Shown in pieces: positions 8,443-17,605 of a stretch of DNA of 32,131 nt. Position 1 is the stretch's first letter; each line of letters opens with the position of its first letter. The notes beneath the pieces are model-generated. The model saw only the letters and a list, made by a program, of their open reading frames with translations. It was not told the origin of the DNA and searched no databases. This DNA is from an uncultured Gemmatimonadaceae bacterium (lineage in GTDB: Bacteria; Latescibacterota; UBA2968; UBA8231): positions 1-32,131 of the forward strand of contig CALFPI010000648.1 in assembly GCA_937919035.1 (NCBI GenBank). The letters are read 5' to 3'. The position numbers and the translations under genes were made by a program.

Positions 8443-9306
8443 TCAGGGTAAGAGGAAACGGCCGGCGAATCCGTCAACGCTGACGCCGACACGTCCAGGC
8501 AAATGGCGTCGGGCAATGTCGACCATCCGGTCGCGATAGGCGAGATCCGTGCACGCAGCGTCGACGCTGGCCATAGCCTGGGGTAAGCTAGTTCGCCGTG
8601 TGCGGCTGCCTTTGCTTGAGCCGTCGCCGCCGATGAAGTGATCGATAACGACGGCATCTGCATGTGCCGCGATACGGCCGAAAAACGCTTCTGGATCGGC
8701 AATCGGCAACAGCGGCGCTGAGGTAATGACGACACGAATGCCGGCGGCACGCAGCAGGGCCGCAGCTGCAAAGCGCCGATCCACGGAGCTTGCCGGCGCC
8801 GGCAGACCGGGCAGTGTGTCGCGATCACTCTCGATGGATATGTGTACCCGCAGGTTGCAGACCGCAGCCAGTGTCGTCAGGCGATCCACGTATTGGGCAA
8901 TCGTGTGACTGTGTGTCTGCAGGATCAGTTCGTCAGGAGGCATGTCACACATCGCCGCAAGGATGGCGGCCGTGACGCCATACTTCTTCTCCTGCGGCAC
9001 GAAAGGATCCGTTGAGCTGGACAGGAAGATGGAGAAATGCCCGTTGCGCCGAGCCCAGCGACGTTCCACAACCACCTGTCTCTGATAGGCGTCGGCGGCA
9101 TTCGTGCGTACTTCGAGAAATGAACCCCACGCCCGTCCCCGGGTGAGCAGGCCGTTGTGGCGTACGTAGCAACCGATGCCGCACAAGGCCGAACCAAAGG
9201 AGCAGCCTTGGTAGGGTTGCAGCGAATGCGAGCACACGGTGCGCAAAAAGCCACTGGTTCGTGTGAGGATGCTGCGCACCTGCGTCTGACTGACTGTGAC
9301 AGCCAC
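8443..9306 (-). CDS. Spore photoproduct lyase-like (SPL family) radical SAM protein with atypical cysteine spacing
   Basis: 'ILTRTSGFL...CSHSLQPYQGCSFGSALCGIGCYVRHN' cluster region; 'FLSSSTDPFVPQE' and 'HISIESDRDTLPGLPAPASSVDRRFAAAALLRAAGIRVVITSAPLLPI' resemble SPL-type radical SAM barrels. Confidence 0.75.
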   Translation of the reverse strand: MAVTVSQTQVRSILTRTSGFLRTVCSHSLQPYQGCSFGSALCGIGCYVRHNGLLTRGRAWGSFLEVRTNAADAYQRQVVVERRWARRNGHFSIFLSSSTDPFVPQEKKYGVTAAILAAMCDMPPDELILQTHSHTIAQYVDRLTTLAAVCNLRVHISIESDRDTLPGLPAPASSVDRRFAAAALLRAAGIRVVITSAPLLPIADPEAFFGRIAAHADAVVIDHFIGGDGSSKGSRTRRTSLPQAMASVDAACTDLAYRDRMVDIARRHLPGRVGVSVDGFAGRFLLP

Positions 9307-9485
9307 CGTCGATTCAGCCGCTAGACTGCGCGCAGGGGTCGGTCATACCGTTGTCCTGGGGCACACACACTTGAGATCGCGAGCCCGCGGATGCGTTCTG
9401 TCGTACACTGCCGGCGGGACGGGTTCGGGCGACTGTCATCTGGCTGAACATGTGGCGTAATATAAAGCGCTAGGGAGACCGACAT

Positions 9486-10043
9486 ATGACCACGATTTAC
9501 TTGTTACGACATGGCGAAGTCCACAACCCGGAAGGCATCATCTACGGGCACTTGCCGGGGTATCGACTCAGTGAGTTTGGTCGGGCTGAAATCGGTAGTG
9601 CTGCCGAGGCCTTGTCCGAGCGCGGCCCCTTCGACGCGTTGCTGACCTCGCCACTGGAGCGAGCCCAGGAGTCGGCAAGTATCGTCGCCGGCCGGCTACA
9701 GCTGACGCCCGTGATCGAGCCACTGTTGGCAGAGACCGACGTCAGCGGCTACCAGGGCAAGCCGTTCTCCGCATTGCCGACGCCGTATATCACCGAGGAT
9801 GGCGTAGCGGGCATTGAGGGGGCGGCCTCGTTGCGGGCCCGCATGATCACCTGGGTCGCCGGCGCCCGGCAGTATGATCGCGTGATCGCCGTGTCTCATA
9901 GAGACCCGATTGCGCTGTTGCTGCTACACTGGACCGGCCGGGGGCTCAATGAGCTTGCGGCTCTGACGCTGCCCACCGGCTCCTTACACGAGGTGCAACT
10001 TGACGGTGCCAGGGTGCGTCTGAGTGGGCCTGCGATCGGCTAA
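9486..10043 (+). CDS. Histidine phosphatase (phosphoglycerate mutase-like) family protein
   Basis: 'IYLLRHGEVHNPEG' RHG motif, 'LLTSPLERAQESASIVAGRL', 'VIAVSHRDPIALLLLHWTG'. Confidence 0.92.
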   Translation: MTTIYLLRHGEVHNPEGIIYGHLPGYRLSEFGRAEIGSAAEALSERGPFDALLTSPLERAQESASIVAGRLQLTPVIEPLLAETDVSGYQGKPFSALPTPYITEDGVAGIEGAASLRARMITWVAGARQYDRVIAVSHRDPIALLLLHWTGRGLNELAALTLPTGSLHEVQLDGARVRLSGPAIG

Positions 10044-10064
10044 AGTCAACGGGGAAGAACAACA

Positions 10065-10097
10065 AACAGGGCGTCAGCATGGTGCCGGCGCCCTGTT
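10065..10097. terminator. Candidate bidirectional terminator between convergent genes
   Basis: Perfect 9-bp arms aacagggcg (10065-10073) / cgccctgtt (10089-10097) between convergent CDS ends at 10043 and 10122. Confidence 0.5.
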
Positions 10098-10121
10098 GCA
10101 GATCCCTGGTCTGTAGAGCCG

Positions 10122-10334
10122 CTACTCTTTGTTCTCTTTGTTGGCACGCTTCAGGACGGGAAGCCCATTCTTGCTCTCGGCCACTTCATAACCTTCAGGG
10201 ACGGCGTCAATCGCGCCTTCCTTGGCTTCCTTGGCGAAGAAAAAAATCGTCTGTGAATTCCCGTTCTTCAACTGGGTGGTCCGCTGGTGCAGGATGTAGG
10301 ACTTTCCCTTTGAGTTCTCGAAGGAAAATGGCAT
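10122..10334 (-). CDS. Small conserved-looking hypothetical protein (70 aa)
   Basis: Compact soluble sequence MPFSFENSKGKSYILHQRTTQLKNGNSQTIFFFAKEAKEGAIDAVPEGYEVAESKNGLPVLKRANKENKE. A purine-rich ribosome-binding-like stretch (gaaaggagccc) lies just upstream of the start on the minus strand. Confidence 0.7.
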   Translation of the reverse strand: MPFSFENSKGKSYILHQRTTQLKNGNSQTIFFFAKEAKEGAIDAVPEGYEVAESKNGLPVLKRANKENKE

Positions 10335-10456
10335 CTGCTGGGCTCCTTTCGTGGAGTGTGACGGCTGCTGTAGTGTTCAGTTCGAATTCGCTCAGGTTCC
10401 CGATGATTCGAGCAATAATACCGATATTCACGAAAGTTGGCCATCTGCTACGCAAC

Positions 10457-10506
10457 ATCTTGTGGGTCGCAGGATCTTGTGGGTCGCAGGATCTTGTGGG
10501 TCGCAG
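10457..10506. repeat. 17-bp tandem repeat, about 2.9 perfect copies
   Basis: atcttgtgggtcgcagg x2 followed by atcttgtgggtcgcag, in the intergenic region. Confidence 0.9.
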
Positions 10507-10602
10507 ACGGCGTGACGCACGTCCCTGCGCAACTTGACATGACAAACCCACCCACCCACCATGTAGCACACCTTCGACCTCCTACCGACTTTGAGGTGCC
10601 GA

Positions 10603-11382
10603 GTGACTGACATTCCAGACGTTCTTCCCGCCGCGGAAAATCCCTTCGGTGGCATCCTGCCCCAGCCGGATGGGCTCGATGCAGACCCAGTTCGATTCGC
10701 CGTACGTTTGCAGCATTCGCTGACTGTATGGCGCAACGATGGCTACCGCGTCGTCTGGCTGGAAGTGCCAATCGAACGCGCCGATCTGATTCCACTCGCC
10801 GTGGCTGCCGGCTTCGGTTTCCACCACAGTGACAGTCGCTATCTCATGATGACGCTGCAGTTGGAAGAGGGCGCTTTTATTCCCGCCTTTTCGTCACACT
10901 ATATCGGTGCCGGAGGTGTCGCCATCAACGACCGGGACGAACTGCTCGTGGTCCGCGAACGCTACCACCGGGACCCAAAACGGCCGCCCCGTTTCAAGCT
11001 CCCAGGTGGCGCCCTCGATGAAGGGGAACATCTCGAACAGGGCGTTGTCCGTGAGGTCTTTGAGGAGACGGGTGTGCGCACCCGCTTCGATGCACTGGTC
11101 TGCTTCCGCCATTGGCATGGATACCGGTACGGCAAGTCCGATATCTACTTCGTCTGCCGCCTCAAGCCTCTGAGCGAAGAGATCACCATCGAGGCAGAGG
11201 AGATCGCCGAGAGTCGTTGGATGCCGGTGCAGGAGTATCTGGCCGCCGAACAGGTGAGTGGCTTCAACAAGCAGATCGTCCTGGCAGCACGAAATTCTCT
11301 CGGCATTGTCCCCACCGACATCCCCGAGCACGACGATAAATCACGCTTCGAATTCTTCATGCCGGGGCCGGAGCCCCAGTAG
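10603..11382 (+). CDS. Nudix hydrolase
   Basis: Nudix box 'GGALDEGEHLEQGVVREVFEETGV' (GX5EX7REUXEEXGU) with an N-terminal domain resembling NUDT6-type proteins. Start codon uncertain (TTG 10591 or GTG 10603). Confidence 0.9.
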   Translation: MTDIPDVLPAAENPFGGILPQPDGLDADPVRFAVRLQHSLTVWRNDGYRVVWLEVPIERADLIPLAVAAGFGFHHSDSRYLMMTLQLEEGAFIPAFSSHYIGAGGVAINDRDELLVVRERYHRDPKRPPRFKLPGGALDEGEHLEQGVVREVFEETGVRTRFDALVCFRHWHGYRYGKSDIYFVCRLKPLSEEITIEAEEIAESRWMPVQEYLAAEQVSGFNKQIVLAARNSLGIVPTDIPEHDDKSRFEFFMPGPEPQ

Positions 11383-11389
11383 GCCGCAG

Positions 11390-11566
11390 ATGAAGCAGCG
11401 CCCGAATCTGTTGCAGCTGACGACAGATCAGCCGCGGGCCGATGTGCTGGGATGTGCCGGCCATGCGCAGTGCCACCCGGCTGGTTCGGACTCGGTCTAC
11501 GTCAAGGCGGACATCTGTGGGCACATCATTGAACAACTGTTGCGGACGCAGGTTCATACGACGTGA
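11390..11566 (+). pseudogene. Sulfatase N-terminal remnant (truncated)
   Basis: ATG at 11390 gives MKQRPNLLQLTTDQPRADVLGCAGHAQCH..., matching the usual sulfatase N-terminus (RPNxLxxxTDxxRxDxLGCxG). Similarity ends after about 28 residues and a stop follows at 11566. Confidence 0.6.
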
Positions 11567-13170
11567 CAGGTACCGAGGGTCGACGCGTCGTGTGGTTGTT
11601 GGTACTGGCGGCGGCGTTGCCCTATCTCAACGCTCTGCCAAATGACTTCACTCTCGATGATCATGGCCTCATTGAGCAGAATGAAGCCGTTGCAGCATTC
11701 GACCTAGTCGCATTCTTCAGCCAGGACTACTGGGCCGGCTACGACGTCCATGCAGAGTCCGGCCTCTATCGCCCTCTGACGCTCACAACCTTTGCCATTG
11801 AGCGGGCCCTGTTCGGCCTGCGGCCGTTGCCTTACCACGCGACGAATCTGCTGCTGCACATCGGCGTTACCTTGTTGGCCTGGCGCTTGTTGCGCGCTAG
11901 CGCCGGTGACCGGGTCGGTCTGTGGGCAGCGGCGCTCTTCGCTGTACTGCCGGGCCACTCCGAAGCTATTGTCGCTGTCGCGGGGCGTGCGGATCTGCTG
12001 GCGACGGCGGCGGCTCTGGCGGCGCTGTGTATCTGGAATCGACCCGGAGGCTGGCAACGCTGGTTGGCGGGAGGCCTGTTTTTTGGCCTGGCGCTGCTGG
12101 CCAAGGAACAGGCCGTTGTCGTGCCTGGCCTGCTGGTGGCGCTCGATTGGTTGCGATACCATCGCCAGCCGCGGCGTTGGCACTGGCAACCACTGGCTGT
12201 GTCGGTGCTGCTGGTACTGACGTACCTACTCGTGCGACAAATAGTGCTCGGATCATTGGCCGGCATCACTGTTGAGCCCCTCGACAATGCTCTCATCGAG
12301 TTGCAGGGCAGTGAGCGCGTACTGGCGGCGCTGGCAGTGGCGACACGTTATGCAGGACTGCTCATCCTGCCGTTGCACCTGTCGGCGGACTACTCCCACG
12401 CAACCATCGACGTACAACATATATCAAGCCTCGAAATCTTCGCGGGCCTGTTGCTGGCAGCCTGCAGCATTGCCGCCGTCTGGCGTTTCGTGCACCGGCC
12501 GGACGTACCGGGTCTGGGCATGGTCTGGCTTGTTGTCTGCTTTTCGCCCCTGGTGAACGTGCTGTTCCCCATTGGCACGATTCTGGCGGAGCGTCTTACC
12601 TACGCACCATCGCTGGGGTTCTGTCTCTGCCTGGGGTGGGCCTTAGAGCGCAGCAGGCCCCGTCTGGGGCAGCGGCCGATGAATACGCTGGGTCTTGCGT
12701 TGCTACTGGTGCTGGGGCTGCGAACGACGGCTCGATGTGCCGACTGGCGCAGTGAACAGAGCTTGTTTCAGGCCGTCGTTGCAGAGTACCCCGAAAGCGC
12801 CAGAGGTCACAAAGGGCTGGCCAAAGCCTTGAGTGATGCCGGCCAGCTGGCGGCGGCCGAGAGCCACTATCGACGCGCTATCGAGATCTACCCACGTTTC
12901 GATACCGCCCACTACAATCTGGGCAACCTGCTGCACGGCACGGCGCGCTTCGAGGAGGCGCTGTTTCACTTTGAGCGAGCCTGCATCCTGCGTCCGACCT
13001 TTGCCGACGCGCACCTCAACCGCGGGGCGGCGTTGTTTCAGCTCGGCAGAGTGTCCCAGGCGTTGGCGGCAACAGAACGTGCACTGGCGTTGCGCCCCGA
13101 CTGGGACGTGGCGCAGCAGAACCTGAGCGACATTCAGGCGACAATCAACCGTCAGGGGAATGGACCATGA
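11563..13170 (+). CDS. TMTC-like/DUF1736 multi-pass membrane protein with C-terminal TPRs (putative O-glycosyltransferase)
   Basis: 'LPNDFTLDDHGLIEQN', 'LYRPLTLTTFAIERALFGLRPLPYHATNLLLHI', multiple TM segments, then TPRs ('AESHYRRAIEIYPRFDTAHYNLGNLLHGTARFEEALFHFERACILRPTFADAHLNRGAALFQLGR'). GTG start. Confidence 0.85.
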   Translation: MTGTEGRRVVWLLVLAAALPYLNALPNDFTLDDHGLIEQNEAVAAFDLVAFFSQDYWAGYDVHAESGLYRPLTLTTFAIERALFGLRPLPYHATNLLLHIGVTLLAWRLLRASAGDRVGLWAAALFAVLPGHSEAIVAVAGRADLLATAAALAALCIWNRPGGWQRWLAGGLFFGLALLAKEQAVVVPGLLVALDWLRYHRQPRRWHWQPLAVSVLLVLTYLLVRQIVLGSLAGITVEPLDNALIELQGSERVLAALAVATRYAGLLILPLHLSADYSHATIDVQHISSLEIFAGLLLAACSIAAVWRFVHRPDVPGLGMVWLVVCFSPLVNVLFPIGTILAERLTYAPSLGFCLCLGWALERSRPRLGQRPMNTLGLALLLVLGLRTTARCADWRSEQSLFQAVVAEYPESARGHKGLAKALSDAGQLAAAESHYRRAIEIYPRFDTAHYNLGNLLHGTARFEEALFHFERACILRPTFADAHLNRGAALFQLGRVSQALAATERALALRPDWDVAQQNLSDIQATINRQGNGP

Positions 13171-14324
13171 GCGTGGATGTTGTGCAACTGACAGCGGCAG
13201 ACTGGGACGAGGGTCTGGCATTCATCAACGAAGTCTTTGGCGAGCACCGTGAACACAATTTTGCCACGCTGCTGCCGTCGATCTACCAGCCGACACAAGA
13301 GTTCATGGCAAACAATCACGCCGTGCGCGAAGATGGCAGGATCCGTGCGGTGGTCGGTCTGTTTCCGCTGCACTGGCAGGTGGGGGATGTACGCTTGCGG
13401 GTGGGTGGCATTGGGGGTGTGTCGACACATAGCAGCGTGCGTGGCAAGGGTTACATGAAAATACTGATGCACCATTGCGTGGCGAAGATGCAGGCTGAAG
13501 GGTACCACCTGTCCTGGTTGGGTGGCCAGCGGCAACGCTACGGCTATTTCGGCTACGAGACATGTGGACAGCAAGTGCACGTCAGCCTGACGTCGGCGAA
13601 TGTGCGCCATGTGTTCGGTGACAGAAAGCCCCTGCGCTTCGAGCCGTTGGCCAGCGACGACGCAGCCAGGATCGATAGGGCCCGGCAGCTACACGACGCG
13701 CAACGGGTGCACAATCGGCGTGGCGGTGTCGATGTATTTCCCCGGTTTCTTGCCAGCTGGTACCATCAGCCCTTCGCCGCGCTCGATGACACGGGCGCCA
13801 TGGTAGGCTACCTGGTGGCTGATGCGGAGGGCGGCAGTGTTGTGGAACTGCTCGGGCAGGACACGACGACGGAGCTTGATATGGCCCGGTCATGGGTGCA
13901 GTCACGGGAGGCTGGCAGCGCCCGCTTTGATATTGGGCCCACCCGTTTCGACTTCCTGCAGCGCATGTCTGCCATCGGCGAAGGTCTCAGCCTGGGCAGC
14001 TCAGGCAACTGGCAGATCTACGACTGGGCGGCGACCGTGGGGGCTCTGTTGCAGGTGCGCGCCGCCGGTGGCGCATTGGCCGATGGTGATGTCGTCGTTG
14101 GCATCGAGGGCTACGGCAACCTTCGCATCCATGTGACCGGCACACAGGTGACGTGTGTGCAGGTCACAGATCCGGCGGCCGTCACCTGGAATGCCTTCGT
14201 CGCCATGCGGGTCTTCTTTGGACCCCTGCCCCCGTCAGCCGTGGTGCATATACCAGAGGCTGCCGCGCACCTGTTGTCGTGGTGCCCATTGCCGTTGGGA
14301 TGGCCACGCCAGGACGGTGTCTGA
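13167..14324 (+). CDS. GNAT/Eis-like N-acetyltransferase with C-terminal sterol-carrier-like domain
   Basis: 'GIGGVSTHSSVRGKGYMKILMHHCVAKMQAEGYHLSWLGGQRQRYGYFGYETCG' GNAT acetyl-CoA-binding and Eis-type pattern. Overlaps the upstream gene by ATGA. Confidence 0.82.
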   Translation: MSVDVVQLTAADWDEGLAFINEVFGEHREHNFATLLPSIYQPTQEFMANNHAVREDGRIRAVVGLFPLHWQVGDVRLRVGGIGGVSTHSSVRGKGYMKILMHHCVAKMQAEGYHLSWLGGQRQRYGYFGYETCGQQVHVSLTSANVRHVFGDRKPLRFEPLASDDAARIDRARQLHDAQRVHNRRGGVDVFPRFLASWYHQPFAALDDTGAMVGYLVADAEGGSVVELLGQDTTTELDMARSWVQSREAGSARFDIGPTRFDFLQRMSAIGEGLSLGSSGNWQIYDWAATVGALLQVRAAGGALADGDVVVGIEGYGNLRIHVTGTQVTCVQVTDPAAVTWNAFVAMRVFFGPLPPSAVVHIPEAAAHLLSWCPLPLGWPRQDGV

Positions 14325-14341
14325 CACGCAGCCGAACGCTG

Positions 14342-15334
14342 TTACTGCAGACGCAGCTTCTTCAGCACTTCATGGTTGACGACCTGTTCCGGAATACGGC
14401 CCTGCAACACGTCGACCATGCTGCGTGCAGCCATCTGCGCCATACGTACGCGAGCGGTGATCGTCAGCGAACCCGAGTGCGGACTGGCGATGACATTGTC
14501 CAGCGCGCAGAGTTGGGCCGAGACACCCACGGGGGGTTCGGTCGCCTGACAATCCAGCCCGGCACCTGCAATCTGGCCGCTGCGCAGTGCATCCAGCAGG
14601 GCCGGCTCATCCACCAGGCCGCCACGGGCGGTGTTGATCAGATAACTGCCGCGCTTCATGGCACCGAGGAACGCGGCGTTGACGACATTGGCGTTTTCCG
14701 CCGACATCGGTACGTGCAGGCTGATCGCGTCCGCTTCGGCCAGCAACGTCGCGCGATCCACTGCCTCCGCACCAAGCTCCCGCAGTGAGGCGGCATCAAC
14801 ATAGGGGTCGTGTACCAGCACACGCATGCGGAATCCCTTGGCGCGGCGCACGGTTTCGGCGCCGATGCGGCCACAGCCGAGCAGGCCGAGCGTCATCGAT
14901 GGCAGATCCTCACCAATGGCAACATCATACCCGCCGGATTTGATCGTGCGATCACCGGAGGGAATCCGCCGCACGGCAGCCAACAGGAGGGCGAACGTCA
15001 GATCTGCTACCGCGTCGGCCATGACCCCCGGGGTGTAGGTGACGACGATGCCGCGCTCGGTGCAGACCCCAAGGTCAACCTTGTCGTAGCCAACACCATT
15101 GCGGGCAATCACCCGCAACTGCGTCGCATCCTTCAGCGTGTTGGCATCGAAGTTTTCGGACCCGGCAAGGATGGCGCTGACGCCATCCAGCGCATCCCGG
15201 GTGGCCTCGTCCGCCCAATGGGGCCCCCCGTACTTGTGGGTCCACGTCAGTCCCGCAGCGTCGAAGATGTCAGCCGCCGGCTGGCGGCCGCCAATGTCGA
15301 GACCCACGGTGATGATGCAACGGTCCTCACTCAC
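14342..15334 (-). CDS. D-isomer-specific 2-hydroxyacid dehydrogenase (phosphoglycerate dehydrogenase-like)
   Basis: 'MTLGLLGCGRIGAETVRRAKGF' NAD-binding motif; 'NTARGGLVDEPALLDALRSGQIAGAGLD'; 'NVIASPHSGSLT'. Confidence 0.92.
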   Translation of the reverse strand: MSEDRCIITVGLDIGGRQPAADIFDAAGLTWTHKYGGPHWADEATRDALDGVSAILAGSENFDANTLKDATQLRVIARNGVGYDKVDLGVCTERGIVVTYTPGVMADAVADLTFALLLAAVRRIPSGDRTIKSGGYDVAIGEDLPSMTLGLLGCGRIGAETVRRAKGFRMRVLVHDPYVDAASLRELGAEAVDRATLLAEADAISLHVPMSAENANVVNAAFLGAMKRGSYLINTARGGLVDEPALLDALRSGQIAGAGLDCQATEPPVGVSAQLCALDNVIASPHSGSLTITARVRMAQMAARSMVDVLQGRIPEQVVNHEVLKKLRLQ

Positions 15335-15342
15335 GATAGTGG

Positions 15343-16425
15343 TCAGCCTTTCTCCAGTGAACCAGCGCCGAAGCGCGTGTTTTCGTAGTGCGCAAAGGGA
15401 GATGCCACGCCAAGCTCGGCGGCGATGTCCTGCAGCAATTGTTGGTGTCGCACAGAGATGGGGATGCCATCGCGCTCGAATTCAGTGACATTGCGCCATT
15501 CGATGCCCCCCGGCAGTTCGGCTTGCGTGTGCCCCGGAAAGGGCTCCAGTCCCCGACACTGCTCGACATAGCGTGCCATCTCCGCATAGAACTCATCCAC
15601 GGGTGCGAAGGCAGCGATGTGGAAGGCGGCAAAGAAGCCTCCCTGATTCGACTCCCACTTTGACACAGGTGGCATACGGCCGGGCTGCCAGATGCCGGCA
15701 AGCACACCACCGATGGCATGGGTCACCGCGCCAAGTCCCAGTTCCTTGAAGTAGGCGAAGGGCATCTGCGTGAAGAGATCTTCACTCCAGGTAAGCAACC
15801 GGGTACCCATATCGATGACGAGAGGCGGCACGCCGGGTCCTGCAGGAATGGCAATGCTCATGGGTGACGCGCCGGTGGCTCCGGTGCGAATCGTGCCCTG
15901 CCGTGGCCACCGATGGGAGGATAGGGCCAGACCAATACAGTCATTCTCCGCCGCGACGCGACTGTACTTGCCGGCACTGCCGAAGTGGAAGTGGTTGCCG
16001 GTGGTGGCGGCGCCGACACCGAGCGCCATGGCAGTATCTGCGACGAAGTTGGCCGCCCGCCACGAAGGCAGGTGGCCCATACCGCCGTCCCCGTCATACA
16101 CCCGAGTGGTGGTCGTCGTCGCCTGCTCGGTTATATTAGGGCTGGCATTGACGCGGCCATCACGAATCATCTGCACATATCCGCTCGTCTGCTGGCTGCC
16201 GTGGCTGAAGACGCCGCGCAGATCGGTGGCCACGAGCAGTTGCGCCATCAGAGTGGCATCGGCAGCACGCATTCCTACTGTGTGGAACAGTGTCTCAACG
16301 AGGTCGCGCAGATCCTGCGCGGGTACGCGAATCCCGGATTCCGGGGGCAGATTGGCTCCCAAACGAATTTCTCCTGTGTCAGTGCCAGGCGCAGTAATAA
16401 CGGCCCCGGTGCAGCCCGGCGCCAC
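15343..16425 (-). CDS. Ldh family (malate/L-lactate dehydrogenase type) oxidoreductase
   Basis: 'TDLRGVFSHGSQQTSGYVQMIRDGRVN', 'GNHFHFGSAGKYSRVAAENDCIGLALSS', 'PPLVIDMGTRLLTWSED' match the Ldh_2 family. N-terminal start uncertain. Confidence 0.88.
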   Translation of the reverse strand: MAPGCTGAVITAPGTDTGEIRLGANLPPESGIRVPAQDLRDLVETLFHTVGMRAADATLMAQLLVATDLRGVFSHGSQQTSGYVQMIRDGRVNASPNITEQATTTTTRVYDGDGGMGHLPSWRAANFVADTAMALGVGAATTGNHFHFGSAGKYSRVAAENDCIGLALSSHRWPRQGTIRTGATGASPMSIAIPAGPGVPPLVIDMGTRLLTWSEDLFTQMPFAYFKELGLGAVTHAIGGVLAGIWQPGRMPPVSKWESNQGGFFAAFHIAAFAPVDEFYAEMARYVEQCRGLEPFPGHTQAELPGGIEWRNVTEFERDGIPISVRHQQLLQDIAAELGVASPFAHYENTRFGAGSLEKG

Positions 16426-16457
16426 GATGCGTCGATAACGAAAGGATGTAGTGCGCG

Positions 16458-17519
16458 ATGTTGCACACGACTGACGATCTAAGAATCTCCGGCCTTCGGC
16501 CCCTCATCCCACCGGCGATCCTGATGGAAGACCTGCCGGTGACGGAAGAGGCGTCCATCACGGTCAGCACAGGACGCCAGCAGGTGAACGCCGCCCTGGC
16601 GGGTACGGATGACCGCCTGGTGGTTGTTGCCGGTCCATGTTCGATTCACGACACGAAGGCGGCTCACGAGTACGCCAGCCGGTTGCAGAAGGCCGCCGCC
16701 CACCACACCGCCGACCTCATCATGATCATGCGGGTCTATTTCGAGAAGCCGCGCACCACGGTGGGCTGGAAAGGTCTGATCAACGATCCCCGGCTGGACG
16801 GCAGTTTTCAGATCAACGAGGGCCTGCGCCTGGCGCGCGGTCTGCTGCTTGACCTGTGTAACATGGGCCTGCCCGTTGGCAGTGAATTCCTCGACACCAT
16901 CAGTCCACAGTTCATTGCGGATCTGGTTTCCTGGGGGGCGATTGGTGCCCGCACAACGGAAAGCCAGGTGCACCGCGAGTTGGCATCGGGGCTGTCCATG
17001 CCTGTCGGTTTCAAGAACGGCACAGGTGGCAGCACACAACTGGCCATTGATGCGATCAAGGCGGCGCGCGGCGCGCATCATTTCCTGTCAGTGACGAAGC
17101 AGGGCATCTCCGCCATCGTCGCAACGACGGGTAACGACGCCTGCCACATCATTCTGCGTGGCTCCAGTCTCGGGCCGAACTTCGATCAATCATCCGTCGA
17201 CGAGCTTGCCGGCAAACTGGCGGGAGATGGATTGCCGCACCGGTTGATGATCGACTGCAGTCACGGCAACAGTGAAAAGGATCACAACCGGCAGCCCGCC
17301 GTCGCTGCCGCCGTGGCGGCACAGCTTGCGGCTGGCTCCGACAATATTTTCGGTGTCATGCTGGAGAGCCACCTCGTCGAGGGGCGACAGGATCTCGTCG
17401 CTGGCAAGGCTGGCACCTACGGACAGAGCATCACCGATGCCTGCATCAACTGGGAATCGACGCAGCTTGTGCTCGAACAGTTGGCCGCCGCCGTACGGGC
17501 CCGGCGCGCGCAACGGTAG
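16458..17519 (+). CDS. aroG: 3-deoxy-7-phosphoheptulonate synthase (class I, AroG type)
   Basis: 'DDLRISGLRPLIPPAILMEDLPVTEEA', 'VVAGPCSIHD', 'RVYFEKPRTTVGWKGLINDP', 'MIDCSHGNSEKDHNRQP', 'SHLVEGRQDL' closely follow class I DAHP synthases. Confidence 0.95.
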   Translation: MLHTTDDLRISGLRPLIPPAILMEDLPVTEEASITVSTGRQQVNAALAGTDDRLVVVAGPCSIHDTKAAHEYASRLQKAAAHHTADLIMIMRVYFEKPRTTVGWKGLINDPRLDGSFQINEGLRLARGLLLDLCNMGLPVGSEFLDTISPQFIADLVSWGAIGARTTESQVHRELASGLSMPVGFKNGTGGSTQLAIDAIKAARGAHHFLSVTKQGISAIVATTGNDACHIILRGSSLGPNFDQSSVDELAGKLAGDGLPHRLMIDCSHGNSEKDHNRQPAVAAAVAAQLAAGSDNIFGVMLESHLVEGRQDLVAGKAGTYGQSITDACINWESTQLVLEQLAAAVRARRAQR

Positions 17520-17605
17520 GCCGGACGATTCTGACAATCCGTCCGAAGCTCCAGGTCGGCCTGCTGTTTCTATGTGAGGCGCTGACACGCTCATCGGCGA
17601 TCATC

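Noticed and set aside
10457-10506. CRISPR-like array
   Set aside because: Repeat is 17 bp with no intervening spacers and no cas genes; it is a simple tandem repeat.
11258-11389. Upstream part of the 11258-11566 ORF
   Set aside because: Overlaps the Nudix gene in another frame with no similarity; only the segment from ATG 11390 looks sulfatase-like.
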